Shown here: in pieces, positions 7,480 to 15,031 of the stretch
Position numbering within the stretch: the first letter of the stretch is position 1
Layout of the letters: each line of letters begins with the position of its first letter
NCBI GenBank assembly: GCA_964482235.1
Contig: CAYZWU010000083.1
Location: 1 to 17,486 of the forward strand
Length of the DNA: 17,486 bases
Reading direction: 5' to 3'
Source of the DNA: CAYZWU01 sp964482235
GTDB lineage: Bacteria; Planctomycetota; B15-G4; CAYZWU01
Notes under the pieces: model-generated
Database searches by the model: none
What the model was told of the DNA's origin: nothing
What the model saw: only the letters and a program-made list of their open reading frames with translations
Position numbers and translations under genes: made by a program

Positions 7480-8820
7480 TCATTCTCCCACATCACGGAT
7501 CCAGGCCTGGACGGCGGCAGCCATTTCCTTCGCGCGGTCGGGATGCTTTGCCGCCAGATCCACGGTCTCGCCGATGTCCGCGGCAAGGTCGTACAGCCGC
7601 GGCGTCTTGCCGTTCGTCACCAGCTTCCATCTGCCGTCGCGCATCGCCTTCCCGTTCCAGAACAGCTTCCGGTCGCCGAGCTCCCTGCCCTGCAGAAGAA
7701 GAGGGTGAAGGCTGACGCCGTCGAGCCGATGCCCCGGTGGAAGGGCCGCACCGGCCAGGTCGAGCATGGTGGGCATCAGGTCGAGGCTGATGGCCAGCTG
7801 GGAGCTTTCCGTTCCCGGGAGGATCTTCCCCGGCCACCAGGCGATGGCCGGGACGCGGTGGCCGCCTTCCCAGACCGATCCCTTGTGTCCCCGGCAAGGG
7901 GCGTTGGAGCCGGTCTTGTTCGCCCCGTTGTCCGAGAAGAAGAAGACGAGGGTCCTGTCGGCGATGCCGCATTTTGTCACGGCATCGACAACGGAGCCGA
8001 TCCCGTCATCCATCTCGAGCATCATCTGCCGGTAGGTCTCCTTGGCTTTCCGGTCCTTTTTGTTTTTCACCGCATCGGGACCGCGCTGCGGCGGATCATC
8101 GGGCGTCTGAAGCGGCGAGTGCACCGCTTCATGGGAGATGTAGAGGCAGAACGGCCCGTTCCTGTTCTTCTCGATGAAGTCGACGGCATGCCGCGTGATC
8201 AGGTGCGTGGTGTAGCCCTCCTCCTCGACATGCTCCAGGTTGTCCCACCAGTCGTAGGTACCCATCCGGTCGTAATGCGACAGGTAATCGATGTTGCCGC
8301 TCACGTAGCCGCGGAAGTGATCGAACCCATGATGGACGGGATTGAACTTCCTGTCGTAGCCGAGGTGCCATTTCCCGTAGATCGCCGTGGCATAGCCCCG
8401 GGACTTGAGCAGCTTCGGAAAGGTGATCTCACCCGGATCGAGCCCCCACCTGTGTGCCGGATGCTCGGGATCGGCGTTGATCACGCCCGGCACACCGGCG
8501 CGCTGCTGGTAGCGGCCGGTGAGCAGTCCGGCCCGGGTCGGGCTGCAGACGACCCCGCTGGAATGAAAGTCCGTGAACTTCAATCCTTCTGCCGCGAGCC
8601 GCTCCAGCCTCGGAGTCTCGATCCAGCCCTGATAGCAGCTCGAGTCGCCGTACCCCATGTCATCGGCCAGGATGATGATGAAGTTCGGGCGCTGGTCTCC
8701 ACTCTCGCCAGGCAGATCGCTGTCGAAGAGAGTGCAGCCCGGCAGCGAGAAGGCGGCCCCTCCCGCTGCAACGCTTTTAATGAACTGCCGTCTGTTGATG
8801 AACACGTTATTCCTATGCAT
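7480..8820 (-). CDS. Tat-exported lipoprotein sulfatase (type I, formylglycine)
   Basis: 446 aa. NRRQFIKS (residues 9-16) is a twin-arginine signal and LPGC (26-29) a lipobox, so the mature enzyme would be lipid-anchored at C29. The sulfatase domain starts FIIILADDMGYGD (47-59), with metal ligands D53 and D54. CSPTR (92-96) is the formylglycine motif, where C92 is converted by a maturase not present in this window. YGKWHLG and FFSDNGA are further active-site blocks. Length and layout match arylsulfatase A-like enzymes that hydrolyse sulfate esters of polysaccharides. The ATG at 8820 has no clear ribosome site. A GTG at codon 6 (8805) has AGGA 5 nt before it and keeps the Tat motif, so it could be the true start. 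The gene lies 30 nt after the GT2 gene. Confidence 0.93.
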   Translation of the reverse strand: MHRNNVFINRRQFIKSVAAGGAAFSLPGCTLFDSDLPGESGDQRPNFIIILADDMGYGDSSCYQGWIETPRLERLAAEGLKFTDFHSSGVVCSPTRAGLLTGRYQQRAGVPGVINADPEHPAHRWGLDPGEITFPKLLKSRGYATAIYGKWHLGYDRKFNPVHHGFDHFRGYVSGNIDYLSHYDRMGTYDWWDNLEHVEEEGYTTHLITRHAVDFIEKNRNGPFCLYISHEAVHSPLQTPDDPPQRGPDAVKNKKDRKAKETYRQMMLEMDDGIGSVVDAVTKCGIADRTLVFFFSDNGANKTGSNAPCRGHKGSVWEGGHRVPAIAWWPGKILPGTESSQLAISLDLMPTMLDLAGAALPPGHRLDGVSLHPLLLQGRELGDRKLFWNGKAMRDGRWKLVTNGKTPRLYDLAADIGETVDLAAKHPDRAKEMAAAVQAWIRDVGE

Positions 8821-8850
8821 TGAATCGCGGTGAAGCGGTTGTCCGTCGGC

Positions 8851-9747
8851 TCACCCCTCCCCGCCGTGACGGAAAAGATCCCGCAGAACACTCTGCAGGC
8901 GGTAGCGCTGAAGCCTCAGGCTCCAGGGAGACTCCGCGGCCGCCCGGCGGAAGAGCCGGCCGGCCTCGGGCACACTTCCCTCGCGCAAAAGGTTCTTGGC
9001 CACGCCGACGAGGTGCCGGGCTATCTTTCGCTTGACCAGGCGCGTCTCCGTTGCGCTGATTGCATCGGTGTCTTCGAGGAGGCTCTCGAAAACCCGGATC
9101 TTCTCCTCGTGCAGGCGGCGGTTGTCCCCGCTCGCGTTCCCGGGATAGAGCCTGTAGACCACGAGGCTCTCCTCGATGAATCCGAACCGCGACTTCCTGG
9201 CCAGGCGGAACCAGAGGTCGTAGTCATCCGAAAGGCGGAAACTCTCGTCGAAGGGCCCGACCGCGTCAAGGACGTCCCGCCGGACGACCACGGCCGAGCA
9301 GGTGGGGATGAAGCTCTTCCTGAGAAGCGCGGTGAAGACCATCCCCTCCGGTCCCCTTCGCGGATCCACTCTCCGGACCCGGCCATCGGGCAGGACCCGC
9401 GTCACCCGCGAGTAGGTGACGCCGACCTGCGGGTCGGACTCGTGCCGGGCGAGATGGCGCTCGAGCTTCCGGGGCAGCCAGAGATCGTCGTGATCGCAGA
9501 AGGCGATCAGGTCGCCCGTCGCCGCGGCGATGCCCACGTTCTTGGCGCTGGCCGGCCCGCCGTTCTCCTTGCGTTTGTATTTGATCGAATCCAGAAGGGG
9601 CTCGAGTGCCTCGACGGTCTCGCGATCAGATCCGTCGTCCACGACGATGCACTCGTCAGGCGGGCGGCTCTGGGCAAGTACGGCCTTCACCGTCTCCGGA
9701 ACCAGCTCGGGCTGATTGAACGTGGGGATGACGACCGAGACCTTCAT
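8851..9747 (-). CDS. GT2 family glycosyltransferase
   Basis: 298 aa. It opens with SVVIPTFNQ, then IVVDDGSD (residues 34-41) and CDHDDLW (84-90), the nucleotide and metal binding motifs of GT2. VGPFDESFRLSDDYDLWFRL supplies the acidic residues expected near the acceptor and catalytic base. A helical C-terminal part (about 220-298) is rich in Arg and Leu. The frame is open much further upstream, but ATG 9747 is chosen because GGGGGAGG stands 3-5 nt before it and the N-terminal GT2 motif begins there. Its ATG overlaps the stop of the preceding methyltransferase gene (ATGA, 9747-9744), which implies translational coupling. The enzyme is cytoplasmic or peripheral; sugar donor and acceptor are unknown. 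Confidence 0.88.
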   Translation of the reverse strand: MKVSVVIPTFNQPELVPETVKAVLAQSRPPDECIVVDDGSDRETVEALEPLLDSIKYKRKENGGPASAKNVGIAAATGDLIAFCDHDDLWLPRKLERHLARHESDPQVGVTYSRVTRVLPDGRVRRVDPRRGPEGMVFTALLRKSFIPTCSAVVVRRDVLDAVGPFDESFRLSDDYDLWFRLARKSRFGFIEESLVVYRLYPGNASGDNRRLHEEKIRVFESLLEDTDAISATETRLVKRKIARHLVGVAKNLLREGSVPEAGRLFRRAAAESPWSLRLQRYRLQSVLRDLFRHGGEG

Positions 9748-10421
9748 CGTCCTCCCCCATCGACATCGCGCCGGCCGACGGTCACGTACTGGAACGCCCT
9801 GAAGTCGGACAGGGCCTTGAAGCAGAAAGCGTCGAGCAGGCGCATCACCGTGTTCTTCCCCTTGATCACCGGCATCTGCCTCGTCACCGTGAGGCCGGCC
9901 CGCTCGAAGAGCACCGCCATCTCGCGCCGCGTGAAGAACCTCAGGTGCGTCGAGTCGAGGATTCCGGAACCGCGATAGGTGAAACGCCCGTGGATCACCA
10001 GCTCCCTGAGCACCTTGTAGTACCGGATGTTCGGGATGCTCGCCACCACGTGCCCCGAGGGGACGAGAAGCTCCCCCAGCCGGCGCAGCGCCTGCCAGGG
10101 ATCCTCGAGGTGCTCGAGGATGTCGGCGCAGATGATGCAGTCGTAGGTCTCGCGGATATCGGGCAGAAGATCGATCAGGTCGCCTTCGAGAACGGAATCT
10201 AGCCGCTCGGCCGCACTGGCCGCGGCCCGGGATTCCCTCTCGATGCCATGGACAATGGCTCCGGGCCGCTTCGCCTTGATCGAAAGCCCGAGGATGCCCG
10301 AAGCGCATCCCACGTCGAGAAACTTCTCGGCATCGGGAGGGATGACGCTCAGGAGGCGCTCGTTGAAGAACTCGTAATAGGTGTCCGGCTTTTCGTGCCT
10401 CTTCTCGGGTTTATCGCTCAT
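9744..10421 (-). CDS. Class I SAM-dependent methyltransferase
   Basis: 225 aa from ATG 10421. Motif I is KFLDVGCASGILG (residues 33-45), motif II is in VHGIERES, and CADILEHLEDP is the typical LEHL post-motif of Methyltransf_23/11 enzymes. STHLRFFTRREM is also common in this group, often found with glycosyltransferases. The open frame continues upstream of 10421, but that extension is Arg-rich and has no domain. A GAGGTG stretch lies about 10 nt before the chosen ATG. It is 98 nt after the M60-like peptidase gene and overlaps the GT2 gene by 4 nt. The substrate is probably a sugar or lipid-linked glycan, by context. Confidence 0.87.
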   Translation of the reverse strand: MSDKPEKRHEKPDTYYEFFNERLLSVIPPDAEKFLDVGCASGILGLSIKAKRPGAIVHGIERESRAAASAAERLDSVLEGDLIDLLPDIRETYDCIICADILEHLEDPWQALRRLGELLVPSGHVVASIPNIRYYKVLRELVIHGRFTYRGSGILDSTHLRFFTRREMAVLFERAGLTVTRQMPVIKGKNTVMRLLDAFCFKALSDFRAFQYVTVGRRDVDGGGR

Positions 10422-10519
10422 CTTCCCGACGCACCTCAGATTGAAGACCGCCGCCCGCGGCACGGTCCGGTCGACTCGCAGCTCTCGATCCTGCCGAAGG
10501 CGAAGTATACACCCAGCTT

Positions 10520-12793
10520 CTATTTCGCGCTGCTCTCGATCTTCTTTTCCTTGACGGGGAAATCGTCGGGCAGCCACCCGGGGAGGCCGGCGATCGACTG
10601 CCGCGCCGACTCGGAGGTGGGCACGCCCCAACCCTGGAAGAAGGGGCCGAGGTTCCGTCCCACCTGCCGGGAGAAGCGGACCATCCACTGGTCTCTTTTC
10701 TCGCTGTCGCTCTTCGGCCGCTCACCGGAGGCCCGGTTCCGGTACTCGGCGAAGACGGTCTGGAACGCCTCCCAGCCGAAAGCCTGCCTGAGCTGGACGT
10801 ACATCACCAGGGCGAGAAAGGGAGAGCCCTTCCACTTTCCGAAATCGGCGCCTGCCGCGATGTGCTTCTTCATTGTCTCGGCCATGGCCTGATCGGTGAA
10901 GCTCCCGTGCGCCGAGATCGGCATGCCGCACGCCTTCTCGAAGACGTAGAGGGTGAAGAGGTTGCACGTCACCTCCCCCGTCCCGCCGAAGGTCCAGTCA
11001 CCGTGCTGGTGGTTGTGCCCCATCTCGTGAAAGAGCCCCCACACGCCGCCGTGCCCGTTGGCCTTCATCCGCGGAACGTCCACCATGACCGGGGCGATGT
11101 CGAGGTGCGTCATGATCGGGTAGCCCGCGTGCATGTACCCGGCGCTGATCTGGATGTCGGTCACGTAGCGCTCGGGGCGAGACCTCTCGCGCGGGCGGGC
11201 GGCGAGATCGGCGCAGCAGTCCATCACCTGATCCCAGAACTCCATCACTCCCTTCGGATCATCGAGCCCGCGCACTTCCTTCGAGGGCAGGGTGAGGATC
11301 ACCTTCTTCGTCTCGAGCTCCGCCCAGGGGCCGGGCAGATGGCGGATCGAGGAGCGCCACGACTCGAGATCCGTCTCGTCGAGAATGTAGCGCGGCGCCT
11401 CCACGGCGCCCTCGACGATCAGGTCGATCCCGCCGAGCCGGCAGCGGTGCGGCACCTCGATGTAGACAAGGCCGCCGAAGGCCGAGGCGGCGCGCGTCGT
11501 CCTTTCCTCGAGCGCCACGACGCGGCAGATCTCCGGCGCCCGGTTCCAGGTGGCGTGATGCCAGAGGGAGTCGCTGTGAGCGCCGATCCGCAGGCGGAGC
11601 CCTTGTCCTTCCGCACCGGGCGGCAGGCTGACCGTGACGATCGAGCCGGGCGGGGCATAGAGCCCGGTGCCGTGGCGATCGGGGATGCTCGTGTCGATCT
11701 TCAGGCTTCTCTTCACCGGCACGGCGTTTTCGGGAACAGCGCCGGGAAACCGGGCCGCCGCGGGTGAGGCGGTCACTTCCTCCGGCGCCTTCTTCTTCAG
11801 TTCCGCAAGCTGCATGGTCAAGGCGAGCCGCGCCAGCGGCTTGTTCCGCGCAAGGGGAAAGGAGAGCTCGGCCTTGCTGGAATCCCCGGCCGCACCCCGG
11901 GCGCACACTCGCCGAAGGCGCGGCAGGAGAAGCTCGTCTTCCGGCGGAATGGAGCGGACGGCATGGCTGAGGATCCACGACACCTGGGATAGAGCGCCTG
12001 CATCGAGCTCCTTTCGCCCTCCTTCGACGGCTTTTGCGGCGCCGAGCGCCCGGGCCGCGTGCGTCAGGTCGAGCCGCTCCCTGCCGAGCCGGTAGCCCGC
12101 CTCGGAGTTGCGCTGCAGGTAGCCGTCGGCCCACACGACCCCGGCCGGAGCCAGAAGGAGGTTTCCCTGATGGTCGGCCACCAGGCTCTTCCCGGGATTG
12201 AGCTGCAGCCAGCCCCACCCGAGATCGGCCACCAGGAGCCCGCCCCCGCCGCGCACGTACTCCCGCACCGCATCGATCTCCGCCTTCCCGGAAAGGGAAG
12301 TGGGAAAGAAGCAGACCGCATCGAAGGGCTCGAGGCTTTCCCGGGACGGACGGCCCGCCAGCGCCTCGGCCTCGAATCCCATTTCCTTGAGATAGGCGAG
12401 AAGCCCGCCTTGATGAAAAAGGGCCACGCGAATAGCAGCCGGCTTCTTCTTCCCCGCGACCCATCGCACCGTGTTGACCACGAGCCGTCCCGTGTCGGCC
12501 GTATCGAGGGAGCCCCTTCCGAAGTAGCCGCCGTGCCCGAAGGCGGCCACGCGGCCCCGTCCCAGCCTGGCCGCCGCGACAACGGGGGCCTGGCAGGCTC
12601 CGCTCACATTTGCGGTTGCCACCACGAAGGCACGGTCGCCGAAGATGCAGAGAGGCCCGGGAACACCCGGCGCCGCGATCTCCTCCACTCCGTTGAGCAG
12701 GAACCTGGAGTCCGCGCTGTCCGGATGGAGCGGGGCGGCAGGAAAACAGACAACAAACAGCAACGAACAAGACAGCAAAGCTCGCTTGGCCAC
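10520..12793 (-). CDS. Secreted M60-like (enhancin/TCAF-type) zinc metallopeptidase
   Basis: 757 aa from GTG 12793, with GGAG 8 nt upstream. Residues 1 to about 22 are a signal peptide. The N-terminal half (about 30-330) resembles the glutamine-amidotransferase-like region of TCAF/M60-like proteins (GRVAAFGHGGYFG, then AVREYVRGGGGLLVADLGW). The middle (about 370-480) is a beta-rich part (LYAPPGSIVTVSLP). The peptidase domain carries HEMGHNHQ (589-596) and the downstream glutamate E607 in GTGEVTCN, fitting HExxH(8-28)E. Family knowledge: M60-like peptidases cleave glycoproteins such as mucins. It stands 28 nt after the M61-type gene in the same run as a sulfatase and glycosyltransferases. A host-independent role on its own or environmental glycoproteins is possible; the substrate is unknown. 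Confidence 0.87.
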   Translation of the reverse strand: MAKRALLSCSLLFVVCFPAAPLHPDSADSRFLLNGVEEIAAPGVPGPLCIFGDRAFVVATANVSGACQAPVVAAARLGRGRVAAFGHGGYFGRGSLDTADTGRLVVNTVRWVAGKKKPAAIRVALFHQGGLLAYLKEMGFEAEALAGRPSRESLEPFDAVCFFPTSLSGKAEIDAVREYVRGGGGLLVADLGWGWLQLNPGKSLVADHQGNLLLAPAGVVWADGYLQRNSEAGYRLGRERLDLTHAARALGAAKAVEGGRKELDAGALSQVSWILSHAVRSIPPEDELLLPRLRRVCARGAAGDSSKAELSFPLARNKPLARLALTMQLAELKKKAPEEVTASPAAARFPGAVPENAVPVKRSLKIDTSIPDRHGTGLYAPPGSIVTVSLPPGAEGQGLRLRIGAHSDSLWHHATWNRAPEICRVVALEERTTRAASAFGGLVYIEVPHRCRLGGIDLIVEGAVEAPRYILDETDLESWRSSIRHLPGPWAELETKKVILTLPSKEVRGLDDPKGVMEFWDQVMDCCADLAARPRERSRPERYVTDIQISAGYMHAGYPIMTHLDIAPVMVDVPRMKANGHGGVWGLFHEMGHNHQHGDWTFGGTGEVTCNLFTLYVFEKACGMPISAHGSFTDQAMAETMKKHIAAGADFGKWKGSPFLALVMYVQLRQAFGWEAFQTVFAEYRNRASGERPKSDSEKRDQWMVRFSRQVGRNLGPFFQGWGVPTSESARQSIAGLPGWLPDDFPVKEKKIESSAK

Positions 12794-12821
12794 AGGCGGG
12801 GCTCCTTATTGTCGAGGCGGG

Positions 12822-14363
12822 TCATCGAGGCAGGTCGTGCTCTTTCCAGGGATCCGCTTCCACCTCGTAGGTGACTTTTGCCGATTCGGGATCGTTGGCA
12901 GCGATCCGCTTGACGGTAACACCATTCCGGGAAAAAGCAATCTCCGGATCGAAGGCATAGGGCTCGCCCACCGCCTTCCTGGCCTCCTGCACCGTTCGTT
13001 CGTCCACGAAGCGTCCGAGGATCTCGAAGAAGTCGCAAAGTCCGGGTGCGCGCTTCCCCCTTATCCAGCGCGGATCGTTGTTGAAGGCGCGCATGAAATC
13101 GTCCAGCGTGGACGGCGACGCTTTTCCGGCAGTCTGCGTCCGGATGGCGCGGTCGAGCCATGCCGCCGCGATCAGGCCGCCCGAGTAGACCATCCTGTAG
13201 GCCTCCCTGTCGCGGAAGAAGATTTCACCTCCGGCCTCGACGAGGGAGATCTTTTCGAAATGGGGACTCGCCCGGCATTCGGCCATCGCCGCGCCCAGCT
13301 TCCCGGCAAAGGCTTCCCACGTTTTCATGCCGAGGCGGGTGATGACGAGATAGGCGTAGTAGTCGGTGAAACCCTCGTTGAACCAGCGCAGCTCGTCCGG
13401 CGCGTCGTAGATCGAGGAGCCCCAGGTGTGGAAGAACTCGTGTGCCACGAGATGGGGAATGAAATCGACTGCCTTGGGCAGGAGCAAAAGGCGCGGCTCG
13501 ATCGTGAGCGTCATGGAGGCGCTCTTCGGCGAACCGCCCGCACCGCGCGTGTCGGGGCGGCCGAAGAGGAAGAGGTACTTGCCCTCGACCGGCCTGCCGA
13601 AGAAATCGAGCTCTTCCGCCACGATCCTGCTGATCGGATCGATGACCTTCTTCTCCAGCATCGGCTGCCCCGGCGCGATGGCGACGGTTGCCTCGAATCC
13701 GTGGATCCGCTTCGTCCAGATCGTCCACTTCCCCACGGCGATCAGGTCGTTTTGCAGAACGCGCAGGCCGGAAGGATGGTAGAGGCCGGGCCGGGTTTCG
13801 GGCCACGGCGCAACCACGTCCCACGATCCGGGCAGCTCGAACCGCACGTCGATGGAGGCCGGCTCGAAATCGCGGGGCACGACGAAGAGGCTCCACGACG
13901 TGAGCATGCCGTGGTCCGTGTCGAGATAGGGGAATTCGTATTGATCATGAGAGGCGGCCACCTCCTCGAGCTCGCGGTGGGTGAGCGGCACGGTGTAATC
14001 GAGATCGACGCTCCGGGCCCCGTTGCAGGCCGCCTGCCACGCGAAGGGGCCAAGCCTTTCGATCTTCAACCGTTTGCCGTCGATCCGGGCTTGCACCGGC
14101 CCCTCGAGCAGCGGCTCGGACAGCTTGAGAAACGATTGCCCTCGATGAATGCCGAGCCGGAGAGAGCTGCGATCAAGATCGAGCCCGCTGATCGCAGCCG
14201 ACACGCGGGCCTGCTTTGCAGAAGGATCGCTGATCGAGACGACGTAGCTCAGGGACGGCTTCGGATCGGTAGCGGTCTTGCCGTTCTCCTGATCGTCTCC
14301 TGCCGAAACGGCCGAGACGCCCATGGCCACGATAAGAAGGACAGAGGCAATACGAATTCCCAT
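12822..14363 (-). CDS. Secreted M61-type (glycyl aminopeptidase-like) metallopeptidase
   Basis: 513 aa from ATG 14363, which has AGGAAG 7 nt upstream and begins a clear signal peptide (residues 1-22, ending SAVSAG). The frame stays open further upstream, but that part has no ribosome site and does not look like protein. The N-terminal beta-rich region (about 30-190) fits the M61 N-terminal domain. The catalytic region has HEFFHTW (308-314) and WFNEGFTDYY (327-336), giving zinc ligands H308, H312 and E330 with E309 catalytic, as in gluzincins. No C-terminal PDZ domain is recognised. It is the first gene of the six-gene minus-strand run. It probably acts in the periplasm or outside the cell; the substrate is unknown. 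Confidence 0.85.
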   Translation of the reverse strand: MGIRIASVLLIVAMGVSAVSAGDDQENGKTATDPKPSLSYVVSISDPSAKQARVSAAISGLDLDRSSLRLGIHRGQSFLKLSEPLLEGPVQARIDGKRLKIERLGPFAWQAACNGARSVDLDYTVPLTHRELEEVAASHDQYEFPYLDTDHGMLTSWSLFVVPRDFEPASIDVRFELPGSWDVVAPWPETRPGLYHPSGLRVLQNDLIAVGKWTIWTKRIHGFEATVAIAPGQPMLEKKVIDPISRIVAEELDFFGRPVEGKYLFLFGRPDTRGAGGSPKSASMTLTIEPRLLLLPKAVDFIPHLVAHEFFHTWGSSIYDAPDELRWFNEGFTDYYAYLVITRLGMKTWEAFAGKLGAAMAECRASPHFEKISLVEAGGEIFFRDREAYRMVYSGGLIAAAWLDRAIRTQTAGKASPSTLDDFMRAFNNDPRWIRGKRAPGLCDFFEILGRFVDERTVQEARKAVGEPYAFDPEIAFSRNGVTVKRIAANDPESAKVTYEVEADPWKEHDLPR

Positions 14364-14533
14364 CGGATCGCTTCCTTTCTTCCAGGTGATTAATACTGCA
14401 GTTGAGCATCCTGAGAATATTAACACCTGCATCAGCACACTGTTTGCTTTTTGATTGAACTTCCGGGCCACCCAAATTCGATAAAAGATTCTGGATACGG
14501 GTGGTGCCGGAATGTGCAAGGGAATCTAGGGTG

Positions 14534-14935
14534 ATGAGGCGCAACGGGAACGAACGCGGATTCACGCTGATCGAGCTGATCATCATCATTGTGGTGCTGG
14601 GGCTTCTGTCGATGGCGGCTTTTCCCATATACCAGGACCTCACTTCCGATGCGGATGATTCGGCCGAGAAGACCGTGGTAGGCCATGTGCTCACCGGGAT
14701 CTCCCTCTACTTCGTCAACTCGGCAAAGAGCGGAGGAACGCCCTCCTATCCCTCCGAGCTGGACTCGGAAGGCAACAACAAGGAAGCCTCCGAAGCCAAT
14801 CCGCTCTTCACGAATGTCATCCAGGGCGGGGTGACCGAAGGCTGGATTAAGCAGAACAGCACGAAATATATCGGCCCTGCGGGCAACATCTACGAGTACT
14901 CGAGCGTCACAGGAACCTTCACGCTCAAGGGATAG
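14534..14935 (+). CDS. Type II secretion / type IV pilin-like pseudopilin (GspG-like)
   Basis: 133 aa from ATG 14534 (in-frame GTG at 14531 is an alternative). The leader MRRNGNERG ends at the prepilin peptidase site before FTLIELIIII, with Glu at +5, followed by a hydrophobic helix to about residue 31. The C-terminal 100 residues are short and polar, without Cys, as in GspG-type major pseudopilins or short metagenomic pilins. No prepilin peptidase, ATPase or other secretion gene is near, so the assembly machinery must be elsewhere. The gene is divergent from the peptidase run and lies 96 nt before the first beta-helix gene. Whether it forms a pilus or a secretion piston cannot be told. Confidence 0.88.
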   Translation: MRRNGNERGFTLIELIIIIVVLGLLSMAAFPIYQDLTSDADDSAEKTVVGHVLTGISLYFVNSAKSGGTPSYPSELDSEGNNKEASEANPLFTNVIQGGVTEGWIKQNSTKYIGPAGNIYEYSSVTGTFTLKG

Positions 14936-14972
14936 GCTCTCCCGACTTTTCACCTTAACATCTAACTGGATT

Positions 14973-14978
14973 TATATT
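14973..14978 (+). promoter_or_regulatory. Possible -10 element before the first beta-helix gene
   Basis: TATATT stands in an AT-rich island between two GC-rich genes, 53 nt before the ATG at 15032. No convincing -35 stands at the right distance, so this is only a weak candidate. Readthrough from the pseudopilin gene is equally possible. Confidence 0.25.
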
Positions 14979-15019
14979 AAACTGGTCATCGTAATGACTC
15001 ATAGAACAGCCATTCCCCC

Positions 15020-15028
15020 AAGGAGGTG
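15020..15028 (+). promoter_or_regulatory. Near-perfect Shine-Dalgarno that decides the start at 15032
   Basis: AAGGAGGTG lies immediately before ATG 15032-15034, with 5 nt after GGAGG. A GTG at 15026 in the same frame is part of this site and is therefore not the start. High expression of the secreted product is suggested. Confidence 0.8.
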
Positions 15029-15031
15029 GAG

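Noticed and set aside
7381..8823. 480-codon plus-strand frame opposite the sulfatase
   Set aside because: The minus strand encodes a full sulfatase with all active-site motifs; the opposite frame is a GC-rich shadow without a recognisable domain.
10422..10688. N-terminal extension of the methyltransferase upstream of 10421
   Set aside because: The extension overlaps the end of the M60-like gene, is Arg-rich and has no domain; the domain begins properly from ATG 10421.
11259..12770. 503-codon minus-strand frame within the M60-like gene
   Set aside because: It lies in another frame of the same strand, is very Arg/Gly-rich and lacks any motif; a by-product of high GC.
12645..14393. 582-codon plus-strand frame opposite the M61-type peptidase
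   Set aside because: The minus strand has signal peptide, ribosome site and catalytic motifs; the plus frame is rich in Arg, Gly and Pro and shows no domain.
14455..14485. TTGAAC ... GATAAA as promoter of the pseudopilin gene
   Set aside because: The spacer of 19 nt is too long and the -10 is poor; there is no better pair in the 170-bp divergent gap, so no promoter is claimed there.
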